Source: VXNE01 sp965203615 (GTDB lineage: Bacteria; Pseudomonadota; Gammaproteobacteria; Pseudomonadales; Azotimanducaceae). From it: DNA of 64,000 bases. Position numbers and translations under genes: made by a program. Below the pieces are notes generated by a model. The model was not told where the DNA came from. It did no database searches and saw only the letters and a program-made list of their open reading frames with translations. Shown piece after piece: positions 7,894 through 17,079 of this stretch; the first letter of the stretch is position 1, and every line of letters begins with the position of its first letter. The stretch lies in contig OZ241900.1 of NCBI GenBank assembly GCA_965203615.1, positions 4,154,001-4,218,000 of the forward strand, written 5' to 3'.

Positions 7894-8850
7894 ATGGCGT
7901 CGAGACTTGTAACTGTATTCGGAGGATCGGGATTCCTCGGGCGGGAGATCGTGAAGCGCCTGGCGGCGGTTGACTACGAGGTGCGGGTGGGCGTACGCAA
8001 TCCCGACCGCGCGTCGTTCCTGCGGCGGCTTGTTCCTGGCGGCAAGATCGACCTGGTGCATGCCGATGTATCGGACTTGGCGACGGTTACGCGGGCGGTG
8101 GAGGGCGCGGCTGCGGTGGTCAATACGGTTGGCCACTACGTCGAGCGACCGGGCGCGACCTTCCACGGGATCCACGCTGAGGGTGCCCGGCACGTTGCCC
8201 GCGAGGCGAAGCAGGGGGGTGTCGAGCGGCTGATCCACATCTCGGGATTAGGGGCGGTAGCAGACTCGGGCTCCCCGTACATCCAGTCCCGCGGCGTCGG
8301 AGAGCGCCTCGTGGAGGAGGCGTTTGACGGCGCGACGATATTGCGTCCCAGCGCGATATTCGGTCCCGGGGATGCATTGCTGAACAAGCTTGCCGGCATC
8401 GTGCGGCAAAGCCCGTTTCTGCCGCTGTTCGGGGACGGGCGAACGAGACTGCAACCGGTATTCGTGGAAGACGTCGCCGAAGCCTGCGTAAGAGCCCTGG
8501 CCGACTCTTCCACCACCGGTCGGGTTTATGAGCTCGGAGGCCCCCAGGTCTTCGAATACAGGGAATTGGTCCAGCTTCTGCTTGAGCGGATGGGCCGGCG
8601 AAGGATCGTGGTCCCGGTTCCGTTCGGGGTGTGGGAGATCATCGCGAGCGTGATGGCATGGCATCCCAATCCGCCACTGACCCGCGACCAGGTGAGGCTC
8701 TTGAAAAGTGACAATGTCGTGGCGGAGCGGGCATTGAAACTGGAGGACCTGGACGTCGTCCCGTCGCGGCTGAAAGACGTGCTGCTCGCCTGTATCGGTG
8801 TACGGCATGAGACCGGCACAGTGGGCGGGGACGGGCCCGGCAATCGGTAA
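7894..8850 (+). CDS. NAD(P)-binding atypical SDR, complex I NDUFA9-like
   Basis: A 318-residue Rossmann-fold protein. The nucleotide-binding loop is TVFGGSGFLGREIV (GxxGxxG), followed by VRVGVRNPDR, which suggests NADP preference, and by VNTVGHYVE and HISGLGAVADSGSPYIQSR. The canonical YxxxK is replaced by YIQSR, typical of atypical SDRs related to the NDUFA9/39-kDa subunit family. It also keeps ILRPSAIFGPGD and a C-terminal helical region. In bacteria such proteins are linked to quinone or lipid metabolism, but the reaction is not known. The ATG at 7894 follows the DUF1428 relic. The next gene, an ABC ATPase, starts 11 bases downstream and is probably co-transcribed. Confidence 0.8.
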   Translation: MASRLVTVFGGSGFLGREIVKRLAAVDYEVRVGVRNPDRASFLRRLVPGGKIDLVHADVSDLATVTRAVEGAAAVVNTVGHYVERPGATFHGIHAEGARHVAREAKQGGVERLIHISGLGAVADSGSPYIQSRGVGERLVEEAFDGATILRPSAIFGPGDALLNKLAGIVRQSPFLPLFGDGRTRLQPVFVEDVAEACVRALADSSTTGRVYELGGPQVFEYRELVQLLLERMGRRRIVVPVPFGVWEIIASVMAWHPNPPLTRDQVRLLKSDNVVAERALKLEDLDVVPSRLKDVLLACIGVRHETGTVGGDGPGNR

Positions 8851-8861
8851 GGCCAGGGCGT

Positions 8862-9680
8862 ATGACTATACTCGGCAACCGCGACGAAAAACGGGAAGAG
8901 GGGAAGCCAACAGTGGACTTCGCTGTTGAAACACGGGGATTGACCCGACGCTTCGGGGGCCTGCGGGCGGTCGATTCGCTTGACCTCCGGGTGAAGGCGG
9001 GTTCGCTGTACGGGTTTCTGGGCCGCAACGGCGCCGGCAAATCCACCACCATCAAGATGCTCACGGGCATCCTCGCACCCACGGCGGGCAAGATGTTCCT
9101 GCTGGGGACGGACCTTTCGGACGACGGTGCTGCGCTGGCCGTTCGGCGCCGAACAGGAGTAGTGCCGGAGGATATGGCGCTGTTCGAGTTGCTGACCGGC
9201 CGCGAATACCTGACATTCGTTGGACGGATGTACCTCCTGAGAGAGGAGCTCCTGGCGCCGCGAATCGAAGAACTGCTCTCGGTGCTTGAGTTGGGCGCAG
9301 GGCACTCGCAGCTCGTGCTGGAGTACTCCCACGGGATGCGCAAGAAGCTGGCTCTCGCTGCGGCACTCCTGCCGGATCCAGACCTCCTGTTCCTCGACGA
9401 ACCGTTCGAGGGCGTCGATGCGGTTGGATCACGGATCATGCGGGACATTCTGCGCAGCCATGTGGCGCGGGGTTCGACAGTGTTCGTGACCTCGCATGTG
9501 CTGGATGTCGTGGAACGGCTCTGCACCGACGTGGGGATCATCCACAATGGGCGCCTGGTGTTCGAAGGTCCGCTGGCATCGATGGGCGGCAAGTCGCTGG
9601 AGGACGTATTCCTCGAGCTTGTCGGATCCACGGAAGAGACAAGATCGGGGTTGAGTTGGCTGACCGAAAACGACCGTTGA
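8862..9680 (+). CDS. ABC transporter ATP-binding protein
   Basis: A 272-residue ATPase subunit. Walker A is GRNGAGKST (residues 54-62), the Q-loop equivalent is TGVVPEDMAL, the signature is degenerate (YSHGMRKK in place of LSGGQ), Walker B is LLFLDEPF and the switch histidine is in VFVTSHVLD. This pattern belongs to ABC-2-type exporters. A better start may be the GTG at 8913: GAAGAGGGGAAG lies just upstream and the protein then begins at VDFAVETRGLTRRF, where homologues begin. Its partner is the membrane protein 106 bases downstream. The exported substrate is unknown. Confidence 0.85.
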   Translation: MTILGNRDEKREEGKPTVDFAVETRGLTRRFGGLRAVDSLDLRVKAGSLYGFLGRNGAGKSTTIKMLTGILAPTAGKMFLLGTDLSDDGAALAVRRRTGVVPEDMALFELLTGREYLTFVGRMYLLREELLAPRIEELLSVLELGAGHSQLVLEYSHGMRKKLALAAALLPDPDLLFLDEPFEGVDAVGSRIMRDILRSHVARGSTVFVTSHVLDVVERLCTDVGIIHNGRLVFEGPLASMGGKSLEDVFLELVGSTEETRSGLSWLTENDR

Positions 9681-9786
9681 CCGAGTACCGGAAACCTGAT
9701 CGCACGACGAGCGATCTGCCTTGCTGCGGGGGCGTGCGGGCCGGGCTGCGGACGGCGCCGACAGGCGATGGTCGTAGGGCACTTTC

Positions 9787-11517
9787 GTGAGCGGCGAGGC
9801 GAGGGTCTGGGCAACACATTTGCGCACCATTGTCTCGCTGTGCTGGTGCCTCGGGCAACGGCGCTGGGAGCGGCAGGGTGCGCTCAACCGGGACCTGGCA
9901 TATCTCGCGGCTTTCCTTGCGGTCCTGGCGGGGTGCCTGTCGTTCGTGCTCGCGCTGGCGCTCGGATGGGCTTACCTACCACAGGCGGACGACGACGCGG
10001 CGCTGCTTGCGTGGGCGGGGCTCATCACCGCCTTCGTGTTCGTTCGCCTGTTTGGCGTGTTTGGGAGCCTGCAGCAAGGCGAGGGACTGCCGCTCGACAA
10101 TCTGCTGCACCTGCCTTTCTCGCTGCACCAGGTGTTCCTGCTGAACTTCGTGTTTTCGCAACTGACGCTGACCAACGTCATCTTCGTTCCCGCATTCCTC
10201 GGCCTTGCAATCGCATGCACGGTGGCGCTCGACGCTCGCAATTTCGTTCTCATTCCCGCATCTCTGGCACTGGTCGTCTGTGTGGCGGCCGTCATGTACC
10301 AGGTGCAGGAATGGATGACGTCCGCGATGGCGACCAGGCGACGTCGCGTCCTGATCGGCTCCCTGGTGTGTACGGTGCTGATGGCCGCGATGCAGGCGTC
10401 CTACATCCTGTACCTGACCCAGCGGTCCGAGTCGGAGCCGGAGCTGACTGAAGCGAATGTCAGTGCTTCAGAGTCGGGATCCGAGGACGTTCCCCTTGGA
10501 GAAGCCGGTCAGGCGATCGGACAAGTGCCGGCGTTGTCGAGCCATTGGCTGGTGCGCGGTTGGGTGACGCCCGCCGCGTCGGATGGGCGCGGTTTCTTCC
10601 CCTGGTTGCCGGTGGTCGGGATGGCGGTCCTCCTCGCAATGGCGACCTTGAGCCTCCGGAGGGGATACAGGGGAACCCTTGCCCGGTACCGGGACGGTCA
10701 GACCGCGAACTCGCGTACACGAATTGCGGCGGAGCAACAGGGCAGGCGCATCCCGCCAAGGGCGCGCGCCTCGCCCACGGTGGCGATTGCCACCATCACG
10801 ATCAAGCATTGGTTGCGCTCCGTGCGCGGATTGATAGATGGGCTGCCTGCATTGGCGCTGCTGGTCCTGTTCGGGTTCATTTGGCTGCGAAGTTCCGAAG
10901 AGACCGATCCGTACACGCTGCCAGTGACGGTGATCGCGCTCATGTCGATGTTTTGCGCCCCGATCGAACTGGCCCGCAACCTGTTTGGCTACGATGGCCG
11001 TGGATTCCGCGTATATCGGTTCGCGGGCGTGCCCGTCAGAACACTGCTTCTGGGGAAGTACCTGGCGTTGCTGCCCCTATTCACCCTGCTGGCCGGAGCC
11101 GTGTTGACCTTTTCAGCGGTTTTCGGGTCGATGCTGCCGACACACATTCTCGGGACGGTCCTGCAGGGAGGGATCGTTTTTCTGGCTTGCTGCGGAATAG
11201 GCGGCGCGTTCTCGATGAGTTCGCCGCACTCGGTGTCCCCCACGTCGACGGCCAATCGAGTTGGTTGTGCCACTGCCTTCCTGTTGACATTGGCGAGATT
11301 GGCGGTGACCGCGTTGTTGGTATTGATCGCTTGGCCCGCAGTCCTCGCGGAACAGAGATTCGCTGGCGACGGCCATGCGTTTCCCCTGTACCTGATCGTA
11401 TCGATTGTCGAGTTCGGATTGGCGGTCGTTGCCTTCCACGTGTTGCTCAGCCGGCAGGCGAGCATGTTTGAAGCGCGGGCCGATCACATCCTGGAAGCGG
11501 TTACCCTAACAGAGTGA
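9787..11517 (+). CDS. ABC-2-like exporter membrane subunit
   Basis: A 576-residue integral membrane protein with about a dozen hydrophobic segments in two groups, separated by a hydrophilic, acidic loop around residues 215-245 (SESEPELTEANVS). The second half repeats the topology of the first after the basic stretch ARASPTVAIATITIKHWLRS. The permease lies directly after an ABC ATPase lacking its own membrane domain, so together they should form an exporter. The GTG at 9787 is the first start giving the amphipathic N-terminus; its ribosome-binding site is weak. No substrate hint is present beyond the neighbouring NDUFA9-like enzyme. Confidence 0.75.
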   Translation: MSGEARVWATHLRTIVSLCWCLGQRRWERQGALNRDLAYLAAFLAVLAGCLSFVLALALGWAYLPQADDDAALLAWAGLITAFVFVRLFGVFGSLQQGEGLPLDNLLHLPFSLHQVFLLNFVFSQLTLTNVIFVPAFLGLAIACTVALDARNFVLIPASLALVVCVAAVMYQVQEWMTSAMATRRRRVLIGSLVCTVLMAAMQASYILYLTQRSESEPELTEANVSASESGSEDVPLGEAGQAIGQVPALSSHWLVRGWVTPAASDGRGFFPWLPVVGMAVLLAMATLSLRRGYRGTLARYRDGQTANSRTRIAAEQQGRRIPPRARASPTVAIATITIKHWLRSVRGLIDGLPALALLVLFGFIWLRSSEETDPYTLPVTVIALMSMFCAPIELARNLFGYDGRGFRVYRFAGVPVRTLLLGKYLALLPLFTLLAGAVLTFSAVFGSMLPTHILGTVLQGGIVFLACCGIGGAFSMSSPHSVSPTSTANRVGCATAFLLTLARLAVTALLVLIAWPAVLAEQRFAGDGHAFPLYLIVSIVEFGLAVVAFHVLLSRQASMFEARADHILEAVTLTE

Positions 11518-11583
11518 CTACAGAGTCGGCCGAACATGCGACACTGAAGGGACCGCGAGCCAGCACAGCCGGAGAAAGAACAC

Positions 11584-12027
11584 GTGAGCGCCCCGTTCCT
11601 TGACCAGTTGAATCTCGTCGTCAGCGACATGACGCAGTCAATCGAGTTCTACCGTGCGATTGGCCTGGAGATTCCCGATTCGACCGTCTGGAGTACCGAA
11701 ACCGGTGCGCACCACGTCGTCATGAAGATGCCGGACGGGTTTGAACTGGCGCTCGACAGCCATGCGCTGGCGGAGGACTACAACGCAGGCTGGCGTCCCT
11801 TCAAAGGCGAGGGCAATCGATCCGTCATGAGCTTCCGGTACGCAGATGCCGATGAAGTGGACAGGGTCTTCGAACATGTCGTTGCCCTGGGTCATGGCGC
11901 TTCCCAATCGCCGTACTACACGTTCTGGGGCTCTCGGTACGCCATTGTCGTCGACCCGGACGGCAATCACGTCGGGTTGATGAGCCCGCCGGACAGGGCA
12001 CATAGGGGTTCGCCGCCCAAGATCTGA
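11584..12027 (+). CDS. VOC (glyoxalase/bleomycin-resistance) superfamily protein
   Basis: A 147-residue protein with two beta-alpha-beta-beta-beta halves. The first opens with FLDQLNLVVSDMTQSIEFYR and the second ends with YAIVVDPDGNHVGLM, the usual closing of a VOC module with its metal-ligand strand. The family includes glyoxalases, extradiol dioxygenases and drug-sequestering proteins; the substrate here cannot be named. The GTG at 11584 has GGAGAAAG nine bases upstream. It lies 66 bases after the ABC permease on the same strand and is convergent with the flavin-dependent oxidoreductase. Confidence 0.8.
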   Translation: MSAPFLDQLNLVVSDMTQSIEFYRAIGLEIPDSTVWSTETGAHHVVMKMPDGFELALDSHALAEDYNAGWRPFKGEGNRSVMSFRYADADEVDRVFEHVVALGHGASQSPYYTFWGSRYAIVVDPDGNHVGLMSPPDRAHRGSPPKI

Positions 12028-12107
12028 CGCGGGTGACGCAACGCGTGAGGAAACCCCGCGGTAGAGGTTGCTACGTCTCAACATTTCCCCGCGGCGTGAC
12101 TCAGGTG

Positions 12108-13127
12108 TTACCTCAATTTGGGCAGGACCTCGCGCGCAAGGCAATCGCGAACCTCGGCCAGCTCGGTACGATCGGCTCCGCGCGAGCCGTGCATCATGCA
12201 GACCCGGCCGAGGGGTACCTGATCGAGCATTGCGCCGAGCCGGTCCACGACCTGCCGCGGGGTGCCAACGACGCCAAAGCGGTCGATGAAGTCGCCGTCG
12301 ACCTGTCGCAGATGCGCCGCGCGAACATCGCCGTGGAGCGACAGTTGGTAGTGCTCGCCGACATTTCGCACGACACCGCGGTCAGCGCTTGAGACTTCGT
12401 CGAGTGGGGCGCCGCGCATGCTTGAGAAGTGCGCCATGGTGCCGATGCTGCCGCGGATGACCCGGCGCGCGACGGTGACGTCGGAGTGTGCCGCCACGTT
12501 CAGGTAGGCGCCCGTTGCGAGCGTCGCCGGATCCAGCCCGGCCGCTTCCCGTGCAACCCGTGCGCGGTCGATGTTGCGTTGCATGCGCTCGGCGTCCGCA
12601 CCGACAGCGACGGTGATGCAGTCGGCTACGCGTCCCGCAATCTCGCAGACGCGAGGCCCCGTGGCGGCGATATCGACCGGCGGTTTGGGAATCCCTTGGA
12701 TCCACTTGAGATGTGCGGCATGGTCGTTCTGCACGACCGCCTCGCCACGGAGATAGCCCTGCACCTTGGCGACGTAGTCTTCCAGCACGCCAACCGGTGC
12801 GGGACCGAGTCCAAGGTGGCCGAGGGAGGAGTCGCCGCGGCCGATGCCGAGGATCGCACGGCCATTGGATTCCACCTGCACGGACAGGATCGCGGCCGCG
12901 GTAACCGCGGCATTGCGCGTCAGTGGATTGGTGACGCCCGTGCCGAGACCGATCCGCTCGGTCGCAACCGAGGCGATGGCCAGCGATTGGTAGACATCGC
13001 CGTTGTGATGCTGGCTGTCGGTGAAGAGCAGCCCGTCCCAACCCGCGTCCTCGTAGCGCTTGGCGATACGCCCGGCACGGCCCGGAGCGGCAAAGTTCGT
13101 CACCCAGAATTCAGTCTTCATGCGCAT
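12108..13127 (-). CDS. LLM-class (luciferase-like) flavin/F420-dependent oxidoreductase
   Basis: A 339-residue TIM-barrel oxidoreductase of the bacterial luciferase-like superfamily. Typical features are the N-terminal strand FWVTNF, the block GWDGLLFTDSQHHNGD, LGTGVTNPLTRNAAV, and the cofactor region RAILGIGRGDSSLGHLG. The end (FGVVGTPRQVVDRLGAMLD) is typical of the methylenetetrahydromethanopterin-reductase-like branch, which uses FMN or F420. The substrate is unknown. An alternative ATG at 13121 is equally placed behind GAGG. It follows the GH3 gene by 80 bases on the same strand and could be read through from that operon, but nothing ties it to glucan metabolism. Confidence 0.8.
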   Translation of the reverse strand: MRMKTEFWVTNFAAPGRAGRIAKRYEDAGWDGLLFTDSQHHNGDVYQSLAIASVATERIGLGTGVTNPLTRNAAVTAAAILSVQVESNGRAILGIGRGDSSLGHLGLGPAPVGVLEDYVAKVQGYLRGEAVVQNDHAAHLKWIQGIPKPPVDIAATGPRVCEIAGRVADCITVAVGADAERMQRNIDRARVAREAAGLDPATLATGAYLNVAAHSDVTVARRVIRGSIGTMAHFSSMRGAPLDEVSSADRGVVRNVGEHYQLSLHGDVRAAHLRQVDGDFIDRFGVVGTPRQVVDRLGAMLDQVPLGRVCMMHGSRGADRTELAEVRDCLAREVLPKLR

Positions 13128-13207
13128 CCAGCCTCAATCGCTTCATGGACCATGATAAGGAACGGCTGTCGCGATTTGGCGGCCCGGGTGAAAGTGAATC
13201 GATCCCG

Positions 13208-15622
13208 TCAGCGTTTTCGTATCAGCCACCCGATCGCCTTGAAGTGGCGTCCGTTCAGGATGGCCACGAACGCGTGCGCCAGGGCGAAGCTGAACTTTCC
13301 GCCGGAGAAGAGGACCAGCGATCGCACGGGGGTGTCGTCGGCCATGCGTTCGATCATCTTCCGCGTGGCGGTGTCGCTGCCACCCATGCGCTCGGCGAAC
13401 CGGGCCTTGAAACGCTTGGCCACCATTCGGCCCAGCCAGGTCGTCTCGAGTTCGGAAAGCGTGGAGTTGAGATGGAACGGGCGTAATCCCTCCGGCGGCG
13501 GCACCGGTCCGCGGAGCATGGCGGCGAAAACCGCGTCGTCCACTCTCAGCAGTCCGTCCTCGAACGACGGCCGATCCTCCGCGTACGAGTCGGATGGTTC
13601 AGATCCGCGTCCTGGTGACTTCACGACAAGATGCTCCCGCAGGCGAATGTCCCGGCTCGACGCGCCGACGCGGATTTCGTACTCGCCGGGCACCGTTTTC
13701 CAGTCTCGCGCATCAACGTCGTAGAAGGCGAACGCGTTGCCGTCCAGTTCGATGCTGAGGGTACGGCTTTCGCCGGCTTTGAGCGCGACCTTGCGGAACC
13801 CGCGCAGTTCGTGTTCCGGTCGGACGGGGCACGAGCCATCGACAGCGTGGACGTACACCTGGACGACCTCGGCGCCGTCGACATCGCCGGTATTGGCCAG
13901 CGTCAGTTGAACCAGGCAGGGCTGTCCTTCGTCCTGGGTGATGCGGAGGTCTTCGTAGTCGAAGCGCGTGTAACTGAGCCCGTGTCCGAACGGAAACAGC
14001 ACGGGCCGGTGGAAGCTGTCGAAGTAGCGATAGCCGACGTGGAGCCCCTCGCGGTACTGCACCTGGCGATTCACGCCGGGGAACCATTGGTCCGAGGGGA
14101 CATCGCTCTGGTGCAGGGGAAACGTTTCTGCCAGCTTGCCGCACGGCGTGCGTCGTCCGAACAGGAGGTCGGCGACCGCAGGGCCACTCGCCTGGCCTCC
14201 CAAGTACGCTTCGAGAATCGCCTTGGGTGAGTCGATCCAGGGCATCTCAACCGGCGCGCCGTTGGCAAGCACGACCACCGTGTTGGGATTTGCCTCGCAG
14301 ACGGCCTCAATCAGGCGGTCGTGCTGTTCTGGCAGCCGCATGTGAGGCCGGTCGAAACCCTCGGACTCATACACCGAGGGAAGTCCCGCGAATACCACGG
14401 CGGTGTCCGCTGCCGCGGCGGCCGCGCGGGCCTCGTCGATGAGTGCCTCATCGGGTTCGCTCTGTTCCGGATCGTAGCCTGGGACGTAGACGAGGGATGA
14501 GGCAGCATCCTGGCCGATGATGTCCTGCATGGCGTCGAGGGCGCACTCGAGCTGCGTCGGCGTTACGCGCGAACTGCCTGTGCCCTGGTAGCGCGGCTCC
14601 CTCGCGAAAGCGCCAATCACCGCGACGCGCGCATCGCTCCGCAGGGGGAGCAAGTTGTCGTCGTTCTTGAGAAGCACGGCCCCCTCGGCCGCGGCGCGGT
14701 GGGCGAGGGCATGGTGGTCGGATGCAGCCGCAGATGCCGGCGCCGACTGCTCCTGGCACTTCAACACCAGTTCAACGACGCGCGCGACGCTCCGGTCCAA
14801 TACGCGCTCCGACAGGTCTCCACGGCGAACGGCCGCGATGATGCGGCGGTCGTTGACGCCGCCGCTGGCCGGCATTTCCAGGTCGCCACCTGCCTTGATG
14901 CTGCGAACCCGGTCATTGGTGGCGCCCCAGTCCGTCATGACCAGGCCCTGGAAGCCCCATTCGTCGCGCAGAACACGATTCAACAGCCAGTCGTTCTCGC
15001 TGCAGTAGTCGCCGTTGAGGCGGTTGTAGGCGCTCATCACGGTCCACGGCCGTGACTGCTTGACGGCGATTTCGAAACCGCGCAGGTGGATTTCCCGCAG
15101 CGTGCGCTCGTCCGTGATCACATCGACCACCATGCGCCGGTGTTCCTGGTCGTTGGCTGCGAAGTGCTTCACGCACGCGCCGACGCCCCGGGACTGGATG
15201 CCCTCGATCAGGGCGGCGGCAAGCAGGCCGGACAGCAGCGGATCCTCCGAAAAATACTCGAAGTTCCGACCGCAAAGTGGATGTCGCTTGATGTTCATCC
15301 CGGGACCAAGCAGCACGTCGACATCCGCCGCCCGGGACTCTGCTCCGAGCGCCACGCCGATTTCCCGCAGCAGGTCGACATCCCACGAGCTTGCGAGCGC
15401 CGAGGCGGTCGGAAAGCAGGTTGCGGGCAGGTTGCGCGCCAGACCCGAGTGCGTTCCGGTGGCGGCCTTGCGCACGCCGTGCGGACCGTCGGTAAGCATG
15501 ATCGAGGGCAGGCCAAGACGGTCGATGGCTCTCAGGCGCCATACGTCGGCACCGGAGCACAAGTTGGCTTTCTCCTCCAGCGTCATCCTGGCGACTATTG
15601 CCTCGGTCTTCATCCGGGTCAT
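13208..15622 (-). CDS. glycoside hydrolase family 3 beta-glucosidase-like enzyme
   Basis: An 804-residue GH3 enzyme without a signal peptide, so probably cytoplasmic. Landmarks are LTDGPHGVR near residue 45, the substrate-binding Lys152-His153 (CVKHFAANDQE), and the catalytic nucleophile Asp231 in GLVMTDWGA. The alpha/beta sandwich domain follows (RVAVIGAFAREPRYQGTGSS, GLPSVYESEGFDR), then the PFGHGLSYTRFDYEDL linker and an Fn3-like domain. A ~100-residue helical tail closes the protein. I infer that it releases glucose from imported beta-glucan oligosaccharides. It is the last gene of the glucan operon: its ATG shares four bases (ATGA) with the stop of the transporter gene, indicating translational coupling. 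Confidence 0.88.
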   Translation of the reverse strand: MTRMKTEAIVARMTLEEKANLCSGADVWRLRAIDRLGLPSIMLTDGPHGVRKAATGTHSGLARNLPATCFPTASALASSWDVDLLREIGVALGAESRAADVDVLLGPGMNIKRHPLCGRNFEYFSEDPLLSGLLAAALIEGIQSRGVGACVKHFAANDQEHRRMVVDVITDERTLREIHLRGFEIAVKQSRPWTVMSAYNRLNGDYCSENDWLLNRVLRDEWGFQGLVMTDWGATNDRVRSIKAGGDLEMPASGGVNDRRIIAAVRRGDLSERVLDRSVARVVELVLKCQEQSAPASAAASDHHALAHRAAAEGAVLLKNDDNLLPLRSDARVAVIGAFAREPRYQGTGSSRVTPTQLECALDAMQDIIGQDAASSLVYVPGYDPEQSEPDEALIDEARAAAAAADTAVVFAGLPSVYESEGFDRPHMRLPEQHDRLIEAVCEANPNTVVVLANGAPVEMPWIDSPKAILEAYLGGQASGPAVADLLFGRRTPCGKLAETFPLHQSDVPSDQWFPGVNRQVQYREGLHVGYRYFDSFHRPVLFPFGHGLSYTRFDYEDLRITQDEGQPCLVQLTLANTGDVDGAEVVQVYVHAVDGSCPVRPEHELRGFRKVALKAGESRTLSIELDGNAFAFYDVDARDWKTVPGEYEIRVGASSRDIRLREHLVVKSPGRGSEPSDSYAEDRPSFEDGLLRVDDAVFAAMLRGPVPPPEGLRPFHLNSTLSELETTWLGRMVAKRFKARFAERMGGSDTATRKMIERMADDTPVRSLVLFSGGKFSFALAHAFVAILNGRHFKAIGWLIRKR

Positions 15623-17079
15623 CGGACGCCGCGCCGTTCTTCGAGCGTTGCGCGGATTTCCCTCGCTTTGCTCTCGCTGATGCCGTAAGTCGCGATCAGC
15701 GCCATGGCCAGTAACGATGTCCCGAACGGTACCGCGACGTCAAAGACGCGCATGAGGAATAGCGTGCGTTCGGACTGTGCGCCGCCCAGACCGACGTCGA
15801 AGCCGGTGGCGTTCAGCAGGAAGCCGCCTGCGGCGAGTGCCGCGGCCATGCCGAGCTTGACGACCCACCAGAAGATCGATCCGTACATGCCCTCGCGGCG
15901 TTCCCCGGTCCTGAGTTCGTCCTGGTCGCACACGTCCGCGATCATGGCGCCCATCAGGGTGAACAGGCTGCCGAGACCGAACGCCATGAGCGGGGCCGGC
16001 AGCAGCAGCAGCCAGGGGTTGGCCGGGTCGTAACAGAACCACTTGAGGCCGTATCCAACGGTCGAAATGCCGACGCAGACAAAGAACGCGTGGCGCTTGC
16101 CGATATGGGTGCCGAGCAACGTGGTCAGTACGATGACGCCGAAGGTGGCGACGGCGCCCAACGCGCCGACATAGCCGATCCAGATTGCAGCGGCATCCCG
16201 GTCGCCGGCAAAGACGTAGAAGATGATCACGTACGCCTGGAACGCAGCAATCAGTTGGAAACCGTTGAAGACCAGGAACGTCGCCCCGCAGAGTTTGAGG
16301 AAGTCGATGGACCCGAGGGTCTTGCCGAAGCCGACGACGAAATCGGTGACGGCCTTTACGGCGACAGCCAACGCCTCAGTGGCCGCTTCCCCGCGCTGGG
16401 CCGTCGGATGGGCAGGTTTGCCGAGGGTGTGGCGCTCCCTCAGGAATATTGCGGGCAGTACGCCGAAGCCGGCGCAGGCCACGGCAAGCACGATGGCGAG
16501 CGCCGCGGCGCCACCGCGCATGTCGCCGAACGTCGGCAGTTCCATGAACAAGAGGAACCAAGGCGCGACCAGCCATGCCCCCTGGGCGATGAAGTTCTGT
16601 ACGCCCATGAGCCGGGTACGCTCGTTGTAGTCCGGCGTCAGTTCGTAGCCGAGTGCGACCCAGGGCGTGGCGAATACCGTGTAGGCGAGATAGAAGACAA
16701 AGGACCCGATGAGAAAGTAGTTGAAATAGAAAGTCTCGCTGCGGCCTTCGGGAAGTTGCCAGAGCAGCGCGAGGATCACGGGCGCGGCAATGGCACCGCA
16801 GAAGATGTAGGGGCGGCGGCGTCCCCAGCGGGATCGGGTATGGTCGGAGATGTGGCCCATGATGGGGTCGCTGACGGCATCCGTCAGGCGAGGTATGGCG
16901 GCAAGCAGGCCGACCAGGGCAGGGTTCATGCCGTAGCCCAGGTTGAGCGCGATCATCATGCCGCCGCTGCCGGCGGCCAACAGGTTGTTGGCCAGCCCGC
17001 CGGCGCCGTATGCCCCCATCTTCAGGATGGGGATGCGGTCTTCGGGCGCGGTCTGTATGCGTGTGTGCGGTTCGCTCAC
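15619..17079 (-). CDS. GPH-family (MFS-type) sugar:cation symporter
   Basis: A 486-residue inner-membrane transporter with about twelve hydrophobic segments. Key motifs are MGAYGAGGLANNLLA at the first helix, DPIMGHISDHTRSRWGRRRP in the first cytoplasmic loop and YELTPDYNERTRLMGVQNF, all hallmarks of the glycoside-pentoside-hexuronide:cation symporter family. The GTG at 17079 was chosen because it overlaps the stop of the preceding glycosidase (GTGA) and because the longer upstream reading is antisense-like and hydrophilic. Placed between a periplasmic glycosidase and a cytoplasmic GH3, it should import short beta-glucan oligosaccharides produced by GH16. Confidence 0.87.
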   Translation of the reverse strand: MSEPHTRIQTAPEDRIPILKMGAYGAGGLANNLLAAGSGGMMIALNLGYGMNPALVGLLAAIPRLTDAVSDPIMGHISDHTRSRWGRRRPYIFCGAIAAPVILALLWQLPEGRSETFYFNYFLIGSFVFYLAYTVFATPWVALGYELTPDYNERTRLMGVQNFIAQGAWLVAPWFLLFMELPTFGDMRGGAAALAIVLAVACAGFGVLPAIFLRERHTLGKPAHPTAQRGEAATEALAVAVKAVTDFVVGFGKTLGSIDFLKLCGATFLVFNGFQLIAAFQAYVIIFYVFAGDRDAAAIWIGYVGALGAVATFGVIVLTTLLGTHIGKRHAFFVCVGISTVGYGLKWFCYDPANPWLLLLPAPLMAFGLGSLFTLMGAMIADVCDQDELRTGERREGMYGSIFWWVVKLGMAAALAAGGFLLNATGFDVGLGGAQSERTLFLMRVFDVAVPFGTSLLAMALIATYGISESKAREIRATLEERRGVR